Source: Balanoglossus misakiensis (taxonomy: Eukaryota > Hemichordata). From it: a stretch of 64,000 nt of DNA. Every line of letters begins with the position of its first letter. Position 1 is the first letter of the stretch. The notes beneath the pieces are model-generated. The model ran no database searches. It was not told where the DNA came from and saw only the letters and a list, made by a program, of their open reading frames with translations. Shown here piece by piece: positions 25,442 to 37,128 of this stretch. Made by a program: the position numbers and the translations under genes. The stretch covers positions 2,914,001 to 2,978,000 of the forward strand of contig CM082593.2 in assembly GCA_040954595.2 (NCBI GenBank), given 5' to 3'.

Positions 25442-27694
25442 ATGATAGAACTCTCAGCACTAAATGAGTATACTGTCCACATGGCTTTGCGCAGATTTAG
25501 CGGTGTCGTCTCGCATTCTTAACCGTGCAATTTAAATCTATTTCAGCGCGACATAAATCCTACTTAAATGTGTTTATACAATCATTAAATAAATAAATCC
25601 ATTGTTTTAACTACCTCATGTGTGTAATTCCCAGCGGTGCGCCCTCCTCTGTCTTCGTCTCACCTTGTGTTGTCTTGAGGGATTACTCCGTGCTTTGTTT
25701 CGTCCATTCCGCCGCGTTGCTCTCGGCGATTCTGATTCCGTTATGGTAATTATAAATTTCGTCTGTAGGATTCAGTCAATTTTGCCGGATCGTGACTGTA
25801 ATGAAATATACGGCGCTTGGCAGATGTCGAATCGAAGGGTGCCTTTGTCTTGGGCCTTTTTTTGGAAGTTGCCGACTCTTAACCCCCGGCTATATACTGT
25901 CAAGAGAACGAGAAACGTTTGACTTCAGAGATCAAATTATCGGTTACTTTTTTTTCATGTACCGACGGGCGTTGCAGTGATAACGCGTCGCCTTCTGGCG
26001 AGTGCTGCATCAAGAAGAATCAAGCATCCGTCGTTAGCAGATGCCACATCTCATTAACAGTCACATCTCCAGATTCTCTGAACATTCATATCGCAGGGCA
26101 CAGTAGAATTTTCGCCGTCATTATTGGAGAGAGTTCGCAAAACTTATACCCGCAGGCTAGTTTTCGTTCATGCTTATAGTCACAATAAAGCAATCGGCAT
26201 TATCGGGTGATCGCATAGATGAAAAGTCACGGTGGAGTGGGCCCAGGGGAGGCGCAAATTTATTTGACCGTAAACAAGTGGGGTGAAAAAGTTAGGCGAA
26301 TTTCAAACTTACCCTCGGGGTACACACACCCGTATGTATCATAGAGAAGAAAAGTCCAGATCGTCCTCATTAGGTATTCAGGTCACAAGCCAGTTTTTTT
26401 CCGATCCCTGGGCTTTTCATATGCCATTATCTGTTACCCTACCATGAAAGACAACATCGTTAGCTAAATTACTTTCCGAACAGAAACAATCCAGATCGGG
26501 ACCAATCAAATTAAACACGGGATATGATGGGAATAGCCGCTGACATGGATCACATGGGCTCGGAAAAATTACCTGTCACTCAAGGCGAGACCTAAACAAC
26601 TCGCCGCGTTTCGTATTCGCACCAGTGATGACGACATTCTACCGCGTTCATGTATTGTATTATTTGCATTTTCTGCTAATTTGACAATCGCGTTTCACGC
26701 AACTTTGCAGTCTCGTACCGTGTGTTTTACGCATTCTCGTTGACGTGTGAATACATTGTACCGCGCAGGTATATACAAGCTTTGTTTCCACGAATTAAAC
26801 TTTCAAAATTCATGTCGATAACGTTGACATCACTTTTGGCATTTCGACTGTGACAATTACCATTTCCTTCGCGTGCGAATGAGCTGTACCGTAGACGGTT
26901 GACGCCATCTCAACGAGAACTTGACCCTGTCCCTAAACGGTCTAGTCGAAACGGCTTACAGAAGGCGACGTGACCTGAAACTACACTCAAGTTTATGTCC
27001 TTTAGGGTGTGCGCCAAAGTTGTTGTTGATTGGCTGAGGGGCTCCAAGTAAGACGTGTAAAACGTGGCGATTGCCTAGTTCACGGTTCTCTGTGTTGAGC
27101 GACCGTGATTACTTAAAAACCCCGCCTTTGGCGAACCACTTTCTTTTTTTCTAACATTTTGCCATCCACGCCCAAGTACATACAGTCAGGATTCGTGTAT
27201 CTTTGCGTACGATAACCGATTCCGCTATAAACATAGGTAATGTCTAGCGGGAAACTGCAAGGCACCTTTGATGAATGTACGTAAACGGCGGATGAGATCT
27301 AAATCTAATTTTTCTTCGTTTATCTTAATGGCACTGCGAGACTCACCTCTGACGGATCCGCTTGATGCAATTAGCGACAATCGAATTGTGTGTTATCGTT
27401 TTGCGCGTAAACAGGCGGGAATTGTTTTCGACAACCGATAGACTTTGACATGTCCTGATTCTACCTTATCTCGCGCTCGCGGTGCAAGACTTAACATATG
27501 CTTCGGTATTCTAGCGAAATTTGGCAAAGTGATGTTTAAAGTTGTATTCTTGACTCGTTACAGTGAGATAGTCAATGATGCCGACGGCAGCTTGATGCAA
27601 AAGGCAACTTTGGTCGTGCATAAAAATTTCAGTGTCCCTCGCAAGAACAACCGTTTGCCCAGATGTGATTATGTCATTATGAGGTACACGAAAA

Positions 27695-27718
27695 CGGCGT
27701 GACGTATGTATCACGCCG
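27695..27718. repeat. GC-rich inverted repeat / hairpin
   Basis: CGGCGTGA (27695-27702) and its exact complement TCACGCCG (27711-27718) flank an 8-nt loop. It resembles an intrinsic terminator stem but has no U-tract, and the context is eukaryotic. Confidence 0.8.
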
Positions 27719-30700
27719 AACCCTCAGGCTTCTCTAAGTTCCCACTACTGGCTTGTCCCCGTAATGCCTCCAAAATGTTTATTCCGTTTAGCTCATGTTT
27801 CTATTTTGGTTAACCTGGAAAGTACGACTCGTGTGACTATAACGGAGTTCAGTTCAAACGAATTATCGCCAAGAATTCTGTCTACTTGCTGTATACACTA
27901 AACCGTACCTGATCATACGCCAACTGAGGTCACACTTCAATTCAGAGGATCGCCTCAGCCCAATAAACTTCTCGGCCCACAACTCCAGCCGTCGCCATCG
28001 CAAGCACCATCTATAAAAGAAGCCAGGACACCTGTAGATAGCTAACATGCAAATCGTGGCTCGTAAATTCCCCGTGACACGTCATGGCATCAACTATTCC
28101 GAGAGCAACGTTCAACCCCCGTGGGCACATACATCAAATTACTTGCACTTTACCACCGTTTCTGTGAACGTGTCCAACCTTTTGCCGTCTATGTAATCAC
28201 GCGGCTATCATTTCGCCATTTTCGGCGCCAGCGCCCAGTAACAGACTCTAGCGCAGACACATAATAAACAAAGTCTCAACAAATGGAACTTGAATCGCAA
28301 TTACCCAGCCAACGTGCCAACGTTGATTTAAAACAACAATTACACAGACTTTTTGCTAGAGGAAAAACTATTCCGTTTTTGCCAAACAGATGATGGAATT
28401 TTATGATAAATGTTGCATACATGCCATTTAAGACAATATATTCTGACTTTAAGACGGATGGCTGTCGACTCAAATTAACTGAACGATTCGTTATCGTTGT
28501 CGCATATCAGAATTGGTTAAAATAGTAATCTGTTTACCTTGCCCAGGGCTCGAGTTTTGGTGTATGTCTTCGTTGATTTTCCCAAACGTTGCTGCAAGTA
28601 GAAGTGTGAAAATTCAATGAGTCTTCGAGCATAACCAATATATCAATAGTTTATTGTACATGAGTCATTCTTTTTGAAATTTCAAAGTTTCTGCTGGTGT
28701 TCTGTTTGTTTTCTCTCTCGCACGTTAAAGGCGACACGTTGTCTTGGAGCTAACAGTCGCATGTGTTACGGTTACAGGAATACACTCACTTTTTTTCCGG
28801 GGTCACAGTTTTCCTAGCGGCGCAATTTGCCTTATCTGTTCCCAATCTAGCTTTCTGACCCGGGCAAATCTTGGATATGATCTAAGAAGCTTTGGAATTT
28901 TCACGCCAGTGAACTAATCTTTCATTAGCGAAAATTGCATGGAGTGTGTACTTCATACCACTTAGGCTGTAGGGAGACGACGAGTGTTCGCGAACAGGGC
29001 CCTCTAGTTTACTAATTCTTTTTTGGGAGTAGATAGGTATGCAGTAGTGATTTGACACCTCTTTACGGATTGCCACCTGCTTCGCGATCCTTTGTACTGA
29101 TTGGCCACGCGATTCAAGAGAACGACGTGACGTCAGTCGCATCTTAGTGGCTCGGTTTTGTCGGCAAATGCGATAGCAACTTGAAATGTCATCATCCGAC
29201 ATTTAGGATTGAAAACAGAACCGATATCTGGTACTGCTGGATACCCTTTTCTGTGGGGGATACGCGGACTCTGATGGAATTACCGGATTTTAGCGGTGAA
29301 GTGGTTTGAAGGTGCCAAGTGTTAACAGCAAAGCCGGTCTGTTGACGCCAAACAGGTGCGATGGCGTAACACGATATTGAAAACACTCCTTGTTTGCATT
29401 CCCGCTTCGCCCCCATTGCATCAAACAAGATCACATCCACAGATAAATAATTGACACAAACATATGACAACAATCAGTCCTAAATTACTCTTGTCGCTGC
29501 CTGTAAAAGTAGGGGTTTGAAAGGATAAACGAAATAAAAAATATAAACCCCAGTGTACATGGAAAATAACTACTCTAATCCGTGTTCTCACTCCCTTGTT
29601 TTCTGACCACATCATTAAAGTGTTCGACTGTGTTCTTTTTTTTCCCGACGCGCCGCCATCGTCGTCACGTCTGGCAAAAGCTGTTAAAGTTTCGGATATC
29701 CATGTAATTGTAAAAATGATCCCCGAGCAGCTAGGCCACTATTGATCCAATTTAGTCTATCTAAGGTGTAAATTAAAGTGTATTACAGAGTTGAGTCTAT
29801 ACTCGGAAGGTGCGAACAAACGCCGGCGGCTATTGATTACTACTGCGTTGGAGTTTCAAGCACTGCTGAAGTGTCGGTGACGTCACTTAACATGGCGCGG
29901 CATGCTTTACTTTCTATCCGGTTTTAACGACGGCCTCGCGAGTAATAATAAATATAATCGTTTGCCAACTTTTTTTATTAATATGGACTTGGAATTGCAC
30001 ATTATTTCCAAAAGTTCATATGGACAGAAGACCCCGCACCTGCTCACAAAGTGACGCGTTTCAAACGTCAACGAAAGAAAAAAAAATAACTGAGACTGTT
30101 AATTCCATTTTTAAATTGTTCTTACACTAAAGACATCAGTACAAACAACTCACCAAATTAACTATGAGTCGGTGAACTTCTTCTGCAGTCAATGTTCGGG
30201 GGAGGGGAGTCAGAGTAGGAGGGCGGAATTCCAGGACCTCAGACTATTCCGAAGACTTGTCGGATTACCAATAGATGGAGACTCCACTACGGCGATGATT
30301 CATTCCTGAAATAGTAAATTAAGTCGACTTATCATTCAAAGATGTAGGAAGTATTTGTAGTCTTGGCAAATTCATTTTCTCTTCTGAGACGCTCAGCGAC
30401 TCGATTCCAATCACTTCTAAAACTAGTCATAAATTTTAACGTGAAGGTTTAAGCAAAAGTAAGGCAGCTTATGTATATTGTGTGATACAAAGTAAAAAGG
30501 GCCCTTTTACAAGTAATAAATAAGACTCTATTTTGTCTACTGTCCGTTTTATCACCGATGGGCACTTTGTTAACTGTTGAGATGCGCTTTCGGGAAGCTG
30601 GAATTTTCCGGAGATTTGACGCGCCTTTGCGCGCTCATCATTTTAGCAGCACTTTCGATCGCCCGATTAATTAGTTTTAATTAATTTTAAGCCAAGCTTT

Positions 30701-31043
30701 GTGACAAACTGAGTTTATCTTCTGTGGCCTATGCACAAAATCTGAGCGAAACGCGAACGCACACTCCGTTTATTATTTCAAATCTGTCGAATACAATGAA
30801 AGATGTTACTTCCGATTTTTTTTAAATGAGTACGAATGATTGATGGCAATATTTTTCGAATAGAATAGGCTGCTATGATTGTTATCCCTCAGAACAACGC
30901 TCGAAGCAACAATTTCGTGAAATATTAACATCATTGAGGTATCTCTGTCCCATACCGGAAATTACGTTGTTCTGCTCACTGAAACATGCGGCGTCGGTGA
31001 TCATTGGCGATCGCCTCATCTTGTGTGTATAGATACTGAACAC

Positions 31044-31061
31044 ATTAATGACGTCATTAAT
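31044..31061. promoter_or_regulatory. Candidate CRE within an 18-bp perfect palindrome
   Basis: ATTAATGACGTCATTAAT is perfectly self-complementary: a full CREB/ATF site TGACGTCA flanked on both sides by homeodomain-type ATTAAT. Confidence 0.5.
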
Positions 31062-34000
31062 AGCTTATACATTGTACCAGAGAGTGTGTGAAGGTTTGAA
31101 AATTGACAACTCGCAATATTACTTCAGTTATCCGAACTTCTCTCGTAAAATATGCGACGCGAGAAGATAATTCTGTCATTTGAAGTCGCTTCAAAATCAT
31201 CTCCACAAGTTTCGCGCAGGTTTCATTGCCCTTACTCTTTGCCCAAAATGGGTCTGTCATTGATTTCCGTGTTAGTGTCTATATCAAGAATTAATTCTGA
31301 AAGTTATCGGGCATATAGCCCCGGCGATTATTCTAACGACGGTCTCAAGTTGTGACCCCAACCCCGGCGTGTCAAGCAGGTGTCCGTGACGGTGAAATAT
31401 ACACCACTCCACCGAAACGGTGTACGTTTCCGCGCCGTTATTGATTGTGTTTCACATCACATCGCCGGCGCGAGGCGAATAAAAAATTCCAAATTCATGC
31501 CAGTTTTGCGCATAAATCTACTCGACGGGATACATTTTTCATACCACCCGGGGACTTCTTGCCACCGCTGGAATTTTGACGACCGGCAAACCGTCAAAGA
31601 GTAATGCCCTCCCCCGAGAGAGTTAAGATGAAGCTCTCGTGGATTCGCTTCTAACACCTGCATTATAAAGCTATGAATATATATCATTTTTCTGTATGAG
31701 CGCCTATAGCTGGAATTTCGGGCGTATTTTCCCTAATCAGGCGTATTCTTCGCTTCGCACGAAAACTGCATTTAACTCGCGAATAGCACGGACTGCGCAC
31801 TCGATCGTTGTTCATGCAAAGAGCCCAGATAAAAACAATTCTGATATTAATTTGGGAATTTATTTGTTAGTAATAAAGAACGAAAATCCATAGCGTGTAT
31901 CATTCTGCGTTCATTATGTATTTCTTAACCTTCGAGGCAGGATGAATATGCTTCTTGATTTCATCGCTCATTGAGAGTTGACCAGGGGAAATGATGTTGA
32001 CCGGATTTTTTCAGTGGTGATATTTGTTATATGTTCCAGCGACCTTAGGGTCAGCTTTTGGGTTGAGATATGGATACCTCTGCCACCGTGTTCACACTTG
32101 CGAATCGTTTTTCTTTACACTGCGGTGCAAACCAGCACGGCGAAGCTCTAGTTTTAAGAAGAAAAGCAAATTGACAATCCTCGAGTTTAATCCGAGGCGT
32201 CTTACGGTGGTTATACGTTATTAAGCCCGGGGCTGGGATGACGTCACAGCCAGGGAATCGACGAAAACAGGATATGTCGAGCTCCAGATGCCAGTAATTA
32301 CAATATGCTGATTTTTTTGGTCTAATCAAAATCCTCTAACGAACGCTCTGTAATTACAGCGCGAAAGCAAATGAAAAGAAAATATAATTTAGGGCGTTGT
32401 GGGACCGTCCATCTTCGATATGGATCATACATGTGAGAGAGAACCCGCTGGGACTGATTGTGTTTAAACAACTGTACAAAAATTGCCATACTGGATTCGA
32501 GAAATTGATAGCGCGTGTGAGCTGATCTGACAACAAGGCGCTCACCTCGCCAAACGAACAAAGGATACATAATATTTGGTGTTGGGATGATAATTAAATT
32601 CTGATCCATTAAGCGTTCAACGAGGAGTAATTGTTGGCTTATTGTCCGTTTCCTAAATATTTCAACAGTCATTTCCAGGGACTGATAAGCCCAAATTATG
32701 CCTATTGTCGGCACACACATTTAAACGGGGTCGGTGACCCGAAAATCGGTGCCGCAAAATTAAGAAAATAGACAGCGCAAGCGAGATGTGTCGATACGGT
32801 CGGATCATCGTATTATGTTCCATTGTTGTAAAGGAGTAAGAACGACTGCAGACGGCTCAAAATTTTTGAATATTTCAATTGCAGCACCTTAGCGACAATA
32901 TTTGGAAGCCATTTTTAATCTCACAACGAAATTTTTGAATATGAATACCCCTGCTTGGAGAAACGCGGCAAGACCAGCGTTCCTCGTAAGGCGTATTCAA
33001 CCTTCAGTCCGTCAAATACCTCTGACATAATGTTCTTCGCTCAGAGAAAAACGCTGTGAACGACAAGGCGGTGATAAGAACGACGAAAGTTCAATATCTA
33101 CGCATGCGCTAAGCAATCCAGGTAAATTTTTTGGGTCACTTCTGCTCGTCGCACGGGAAGGCACACACGGCGGCCAGTCTGGTAGCATACCTATTCCTAC
33201 GTTCTCGTCTTGGAGTTCTTGCAGCAGACTTGCGTGGACAGATACAAGGTGGATTTTCTAGGCTTGATATCAGAAGTTATCGATTTATTCTTTCAAATCT
33301 GACGCAACGTGCGAGGTAGGTCCCTAGCTAGAAAATTATTTAGCTGGAGTGTTCGAATGGGCAGTTATAATGCCACATGTACATGTAAGACCTCATTACT
33401 GAATTCTATTAATTCTAGATGCTTAAGTACACATTATCTTAACCGCAACGGGGATCGTTTTAAAAGCATGGTGCATGTCCCTTTTCTGTTCCTTTTAAAC
33501 GCGACACAGCACCAGAAAAATGCTCTTGTGTTTCCTTTGTGTTTGCGCTCTTCACGCCAAAGGAAAAAAACATCTGTTTCACCTGAGGCGCTTTAATCCC
33601 TGTCTGTAGAATATCACATCGTTGTTCAAGCAAAGTCGATAACAATTTTAATATCAGGAAGTAGACCCTTGATCGGCGAGGCAATGAAACTCGATGCGAT
33701 AATGCACACTTTAAACTTGAAGTGGTTGGTGGTTCGATTAGAAAGTTAACACTGGCTGCGCCAGGATATGATTTCCTACTCCTTCTGTCTTCTCCCCTTT
33801 TTTCTGTCGTCTGAAATTGATCGCTTTTATTTTGGATCCACGCGAACACCAGCAGACAGGACAACAGTGATGGTGTGTTCCCCTCAAGTGACCCCACCTT
33901 CCGCCACGACGCCAACAATAAGAGAAACCATCACAATTTCACGCGAATTTTTCTGCTCTAGTTATGCGAACATTATCTCGTCCACGGATAAGTATGATGT

Positions 34001-34436
34001 CATTATTTCCCTTTTTTTCGTTCCAACGATCGTCATTTCCTAACCTGTTGTTGCATACGTGTTATTTTTACCCGAAGCAAGGTTTTTGTTGGCGCGCATG
34101 CACTTATGAATCTCAATCTGAGAAGCAAATATTATAATTTTATATTATATTCTTATCACAATATAGACAACATATGTTTCATATCGTTTTCATTGAGAGA
34201 GAGAGTACGGCAAATCTCCGTTTAATTAACAGCGTATCTGCCAGGTTTTGACGCAAAAATGGATTACTTTTGCACGGCCGCAAAGCAAATTCTACAAGAA
34301 CGGGTGATATTTTTCACAGAGGAAAACGCGAAAGCTCTTTAAGGAGACATAGGTCAACACGATCAGCTTCCTCAAGGAGCCCTTCATTCAGACTTGAGAG
34401 ATTCCATCAACCTTTCCAGCGCATATCACACTGAAG

Positions 34437-34505
34437 TGCGCGTAAAGGCAATGAGCGTGCGCGCGCGGAAAGGGCGGGGCCGGGCACACTGAGCGCGCGA
34501 CTCCA
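34437..34505. promoter_or_regulatory. Small CpG-rich GC-box island
   Basis: Locally very CpG-rich, with alternating GCGCGC runs and GGGCGGGGC at 34472-34480, the Sp1/KLF-type GC box. It could be a promoter or an enhancer core. No transcript start or adjoining exon is visible on either strand. Confidence 0.35.
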
Positions 34506-34994
34506 GTCCCAAGGCACAATCGCAAGCAGTTGTATTCATTTAAATGAAATGAAAGCACTCTGCAAGCTAGCGTAGCATGTAAGATGTAGTGATCATGATA
34601 ACACGATGAAATATTAATCCTATCTTTTGGGCATTGTAAAACAATACAACTCTTAACTAAATTATGACTCATCGTCGAAGCCGTCGACGATATTCTATTT
34701 AGATATGGCGAGTGATTGCGCACATTCAGCGTCTGAAACTCTCACCCAGAACGACAGGCTTTTTACACTCTCACGCCTGACCGAAAAAGAAGAGTCCTCT
34801 CGTAGCACTGAGGGACGTGATAACACCATCACCACTGCTGTGTTTTTTTTATTTAATTAGCACAATTAACTTGATTACACGCGATTTTTCTGCCCCTCCG
34901 TGTATTTCATCCAAGCCGTCGACAGTGACAGCAAACGCGCGGGCGAGAACTCCCTGAGCCGTAAAATCTTAAAATGTTTTCAAATAAAAAATTT

Positions 34995-35004
34995 GGGGGG
35001 GGGG
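34995..35004. repeat. G10 homopolymer
   Basis: Ten consecutive G on the plus strand. Confidence 0.95.
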
Positions 35005-36994
35005 ATATGGGATCATTTTGAAAAATGCAAAGTTAAGAGTGACGGCTCACCGTTGCCTGATAGACGTTTTGTGATTTTTTATTGGGCTCGCGCAGAATTT
35101 GATGCGTTGGCAGGAGGTAATATGTTTGGTCGGTCAACAGTGATTTAGTATTACATGTCATATTGAATTTACCTGTCGTTGCTCGCTGTCACGAAAGAAC
35201 TCCAGAAACACATATTTATTGAGGCATTGAATTGAGTCCCTCCATTCATATTTCCCGGAGAAAGCAGCAACACGGGTCAAGGGCTAATTGATTTTGCATC
35301 ATTTTCTGGAAACCCGAAACTGTGCGCGAGGAAGGACAACACAGCAGTCGGTGGGCGCTGAGAAAATCTATTAATTTCACAGATAAAACAAGTTCTCTGT
35401 GTGCAGGTTCTAGAGTTTCAGAGTCAGATTTGTTAAACTATATATACCCACTGCACTCCAGTCAAGCCAGCAGATAGTACACGGGTGCTCAAAGCGAAAC
35501 GGCAAACACGCCAAAGCTAATAGAACCGAAGTGTACAATCGATTCAAGACGCAAACTTTGCTCTTAAATGTTCAATTGAGCAGCGCGTCTTTCTTCACAT
35601 GCAGACGGCGTTGACAGACAGCATAAAGAACCCCGTTTTCCATTTTTAAATCGCGATTAGCGCGCAAAAATCAAAGCTGTTTAAACTCTTCTTAATAGTT
35701 TGCAAAATAGTTGCATCCAGTGTGTTCACGACGCGACGATACAGCGTTTGATGTGCGCAGTCTTACTGTCTTAGAGTTTATTGATCTCGTCACGTTTTTC
35801 TTAAACACTTTTCCCTGAGACCATTCGTCTCAAGATGGCGCTCGGCGAATACTTTTTAAGATTCAACTGGTTTGCTTGTGGGTGGAATGATGAATAGATG
35901 TACCAAGTTTACAGGGTGATTTTTAACAGATAATCATCGACAGGCACGCCACTGAGTCAGTCTCAATATTTCAGGGGAAAATAAAACATCAGGGATATTT
36001 TTGTTAATCATCTCGTGAATTGTCAAAGATTCGGTTTAGTCACAGAATTCGTGGATAAAAATTTGAGTCACCATTTCAAGTGCGGATTGAGAGTATAGTC
36101 ATTATCACGTGATCGCATATAAAGTTCTGCATACTACTGTGGCAATACACGAGTTTTCAATCAGCATACAATTTTGGACATGTACAACGTTAATGTTATT
36201 GATTCTTCATACTTGCATTTGGAAATCTCACCGTTTACCCCGAAACCTTGCGACATTATGTAACTGTTATTCACGTTTCATTTATAAATGGGGTGCATTG
36301 ATTTTTCGTTCGTTGGTTACCGTTGACTGTTGTCCTAAAATTCGCCTATCAAATTAATTTCTGCGATTCAATTTCAAATCAATTTTCGTCAATTGGTAAA
36401 TGGCAAACAATCATTTTTTTCGTGTCAAGGATAAAGAAAACCAGCGAAATAATTATCATTTATTTTTCATTAAATATAGCGTTCATATGTTCATGTATTT
36501 GAACGCAATACCTATATTGTATTCTGCTGAGTGGTGGTCATAGTTTCCCACTGCGCATGTTCAGAGCATTTCAGTGCACTTGGCGACGCGCTGTATGTTT
36601 GGACTGGTTGAACGAACATTCCACTCTATAGCTTCACAAAGACGATAACAACACAAACAGCTAGCCGCCCATTTTTTCCTAGAACAGATTTATCACATGC
36701 AAAATAAGTCCTAATACAGACTATTTGAATCTTGCAATTTCCGTCCCCGAGAAATAAATGAGCGACGCTAAAATGCCAGGACTCCAAATATCATAGCTAA
36801 AATACCCGCGCTTCCTGCAACCCCAAAGAGGCGTAATCTGCCGTATCCTCGGGTATTGACGGAATTAAAGGATTTTCACAGACATTGTTCCTAATTGGGC
36901 AGGGAATTCCTAAGCGTGTGATTTTCGAGCAATTTAGGTGCGCTATTAAGTGTCTGTAATTTCCTCTGGATTATATCACGCGCCATGAAGAATG

Positions 36995-37128
36995 CCTCCT
37001 CTCCACCTCTCTCTCTGCCTCTCTCTCTCTCTATCCCTCCCCCTCTCTCTTTACCCCCCTCTCTCTGTCCCTCCCTTTCTCTTTCTTTCCCTCTCTCTTC
37101 TCCCCCCCCCCCTCTCTCTTTCTCTCTC
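36995..37128 (+). repeat. CT-rich polypyrimidine tract
   Basis: About 134 bp, almost all pyrimidine: (CT)n runs mixed with CCCT units and an 11-C run at 37102-37112. The minus strand is GA-rich. Mirror-like purine/pyrimidine tracts of this kind can form triplex DNA. The Arg/Glu/Gly-rich minus-strand frame across it is an artefact. Confidence 0.95.

Larger units (their letters stand above)
25442..36994. other. Non-coding stretch with CRE palindromes, no gene seen
   Basis: Octamers at 26662 and 28047. CRE palindromes at 29128, 29878, 31049 and 32239. A hairpin at 27695-27718, a TTAATTA-rich block at 30664-30690, NRF1-like sites at 33101 and 36550, a CpG-rich GC-box island at 34437-34505 and a G10 run at 34995-35004. 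The open frames at 25084-25482, 32322-32720 and 33460-33918 have no recognisable domains. Confidence 0.5.

Noticed and set aside
25084-25482. 132-codon minus-strand frame with a hydrophobic stretch
   Set aside because: The single hydrophobic segment arises from A/T-rich codons, and the frame also spans the G10 run and the inverted octamers.
33460-33918. 152-codon minus-strand frame
   Set aside because: Ordinary shadow-like composition with no recognisable family motif.
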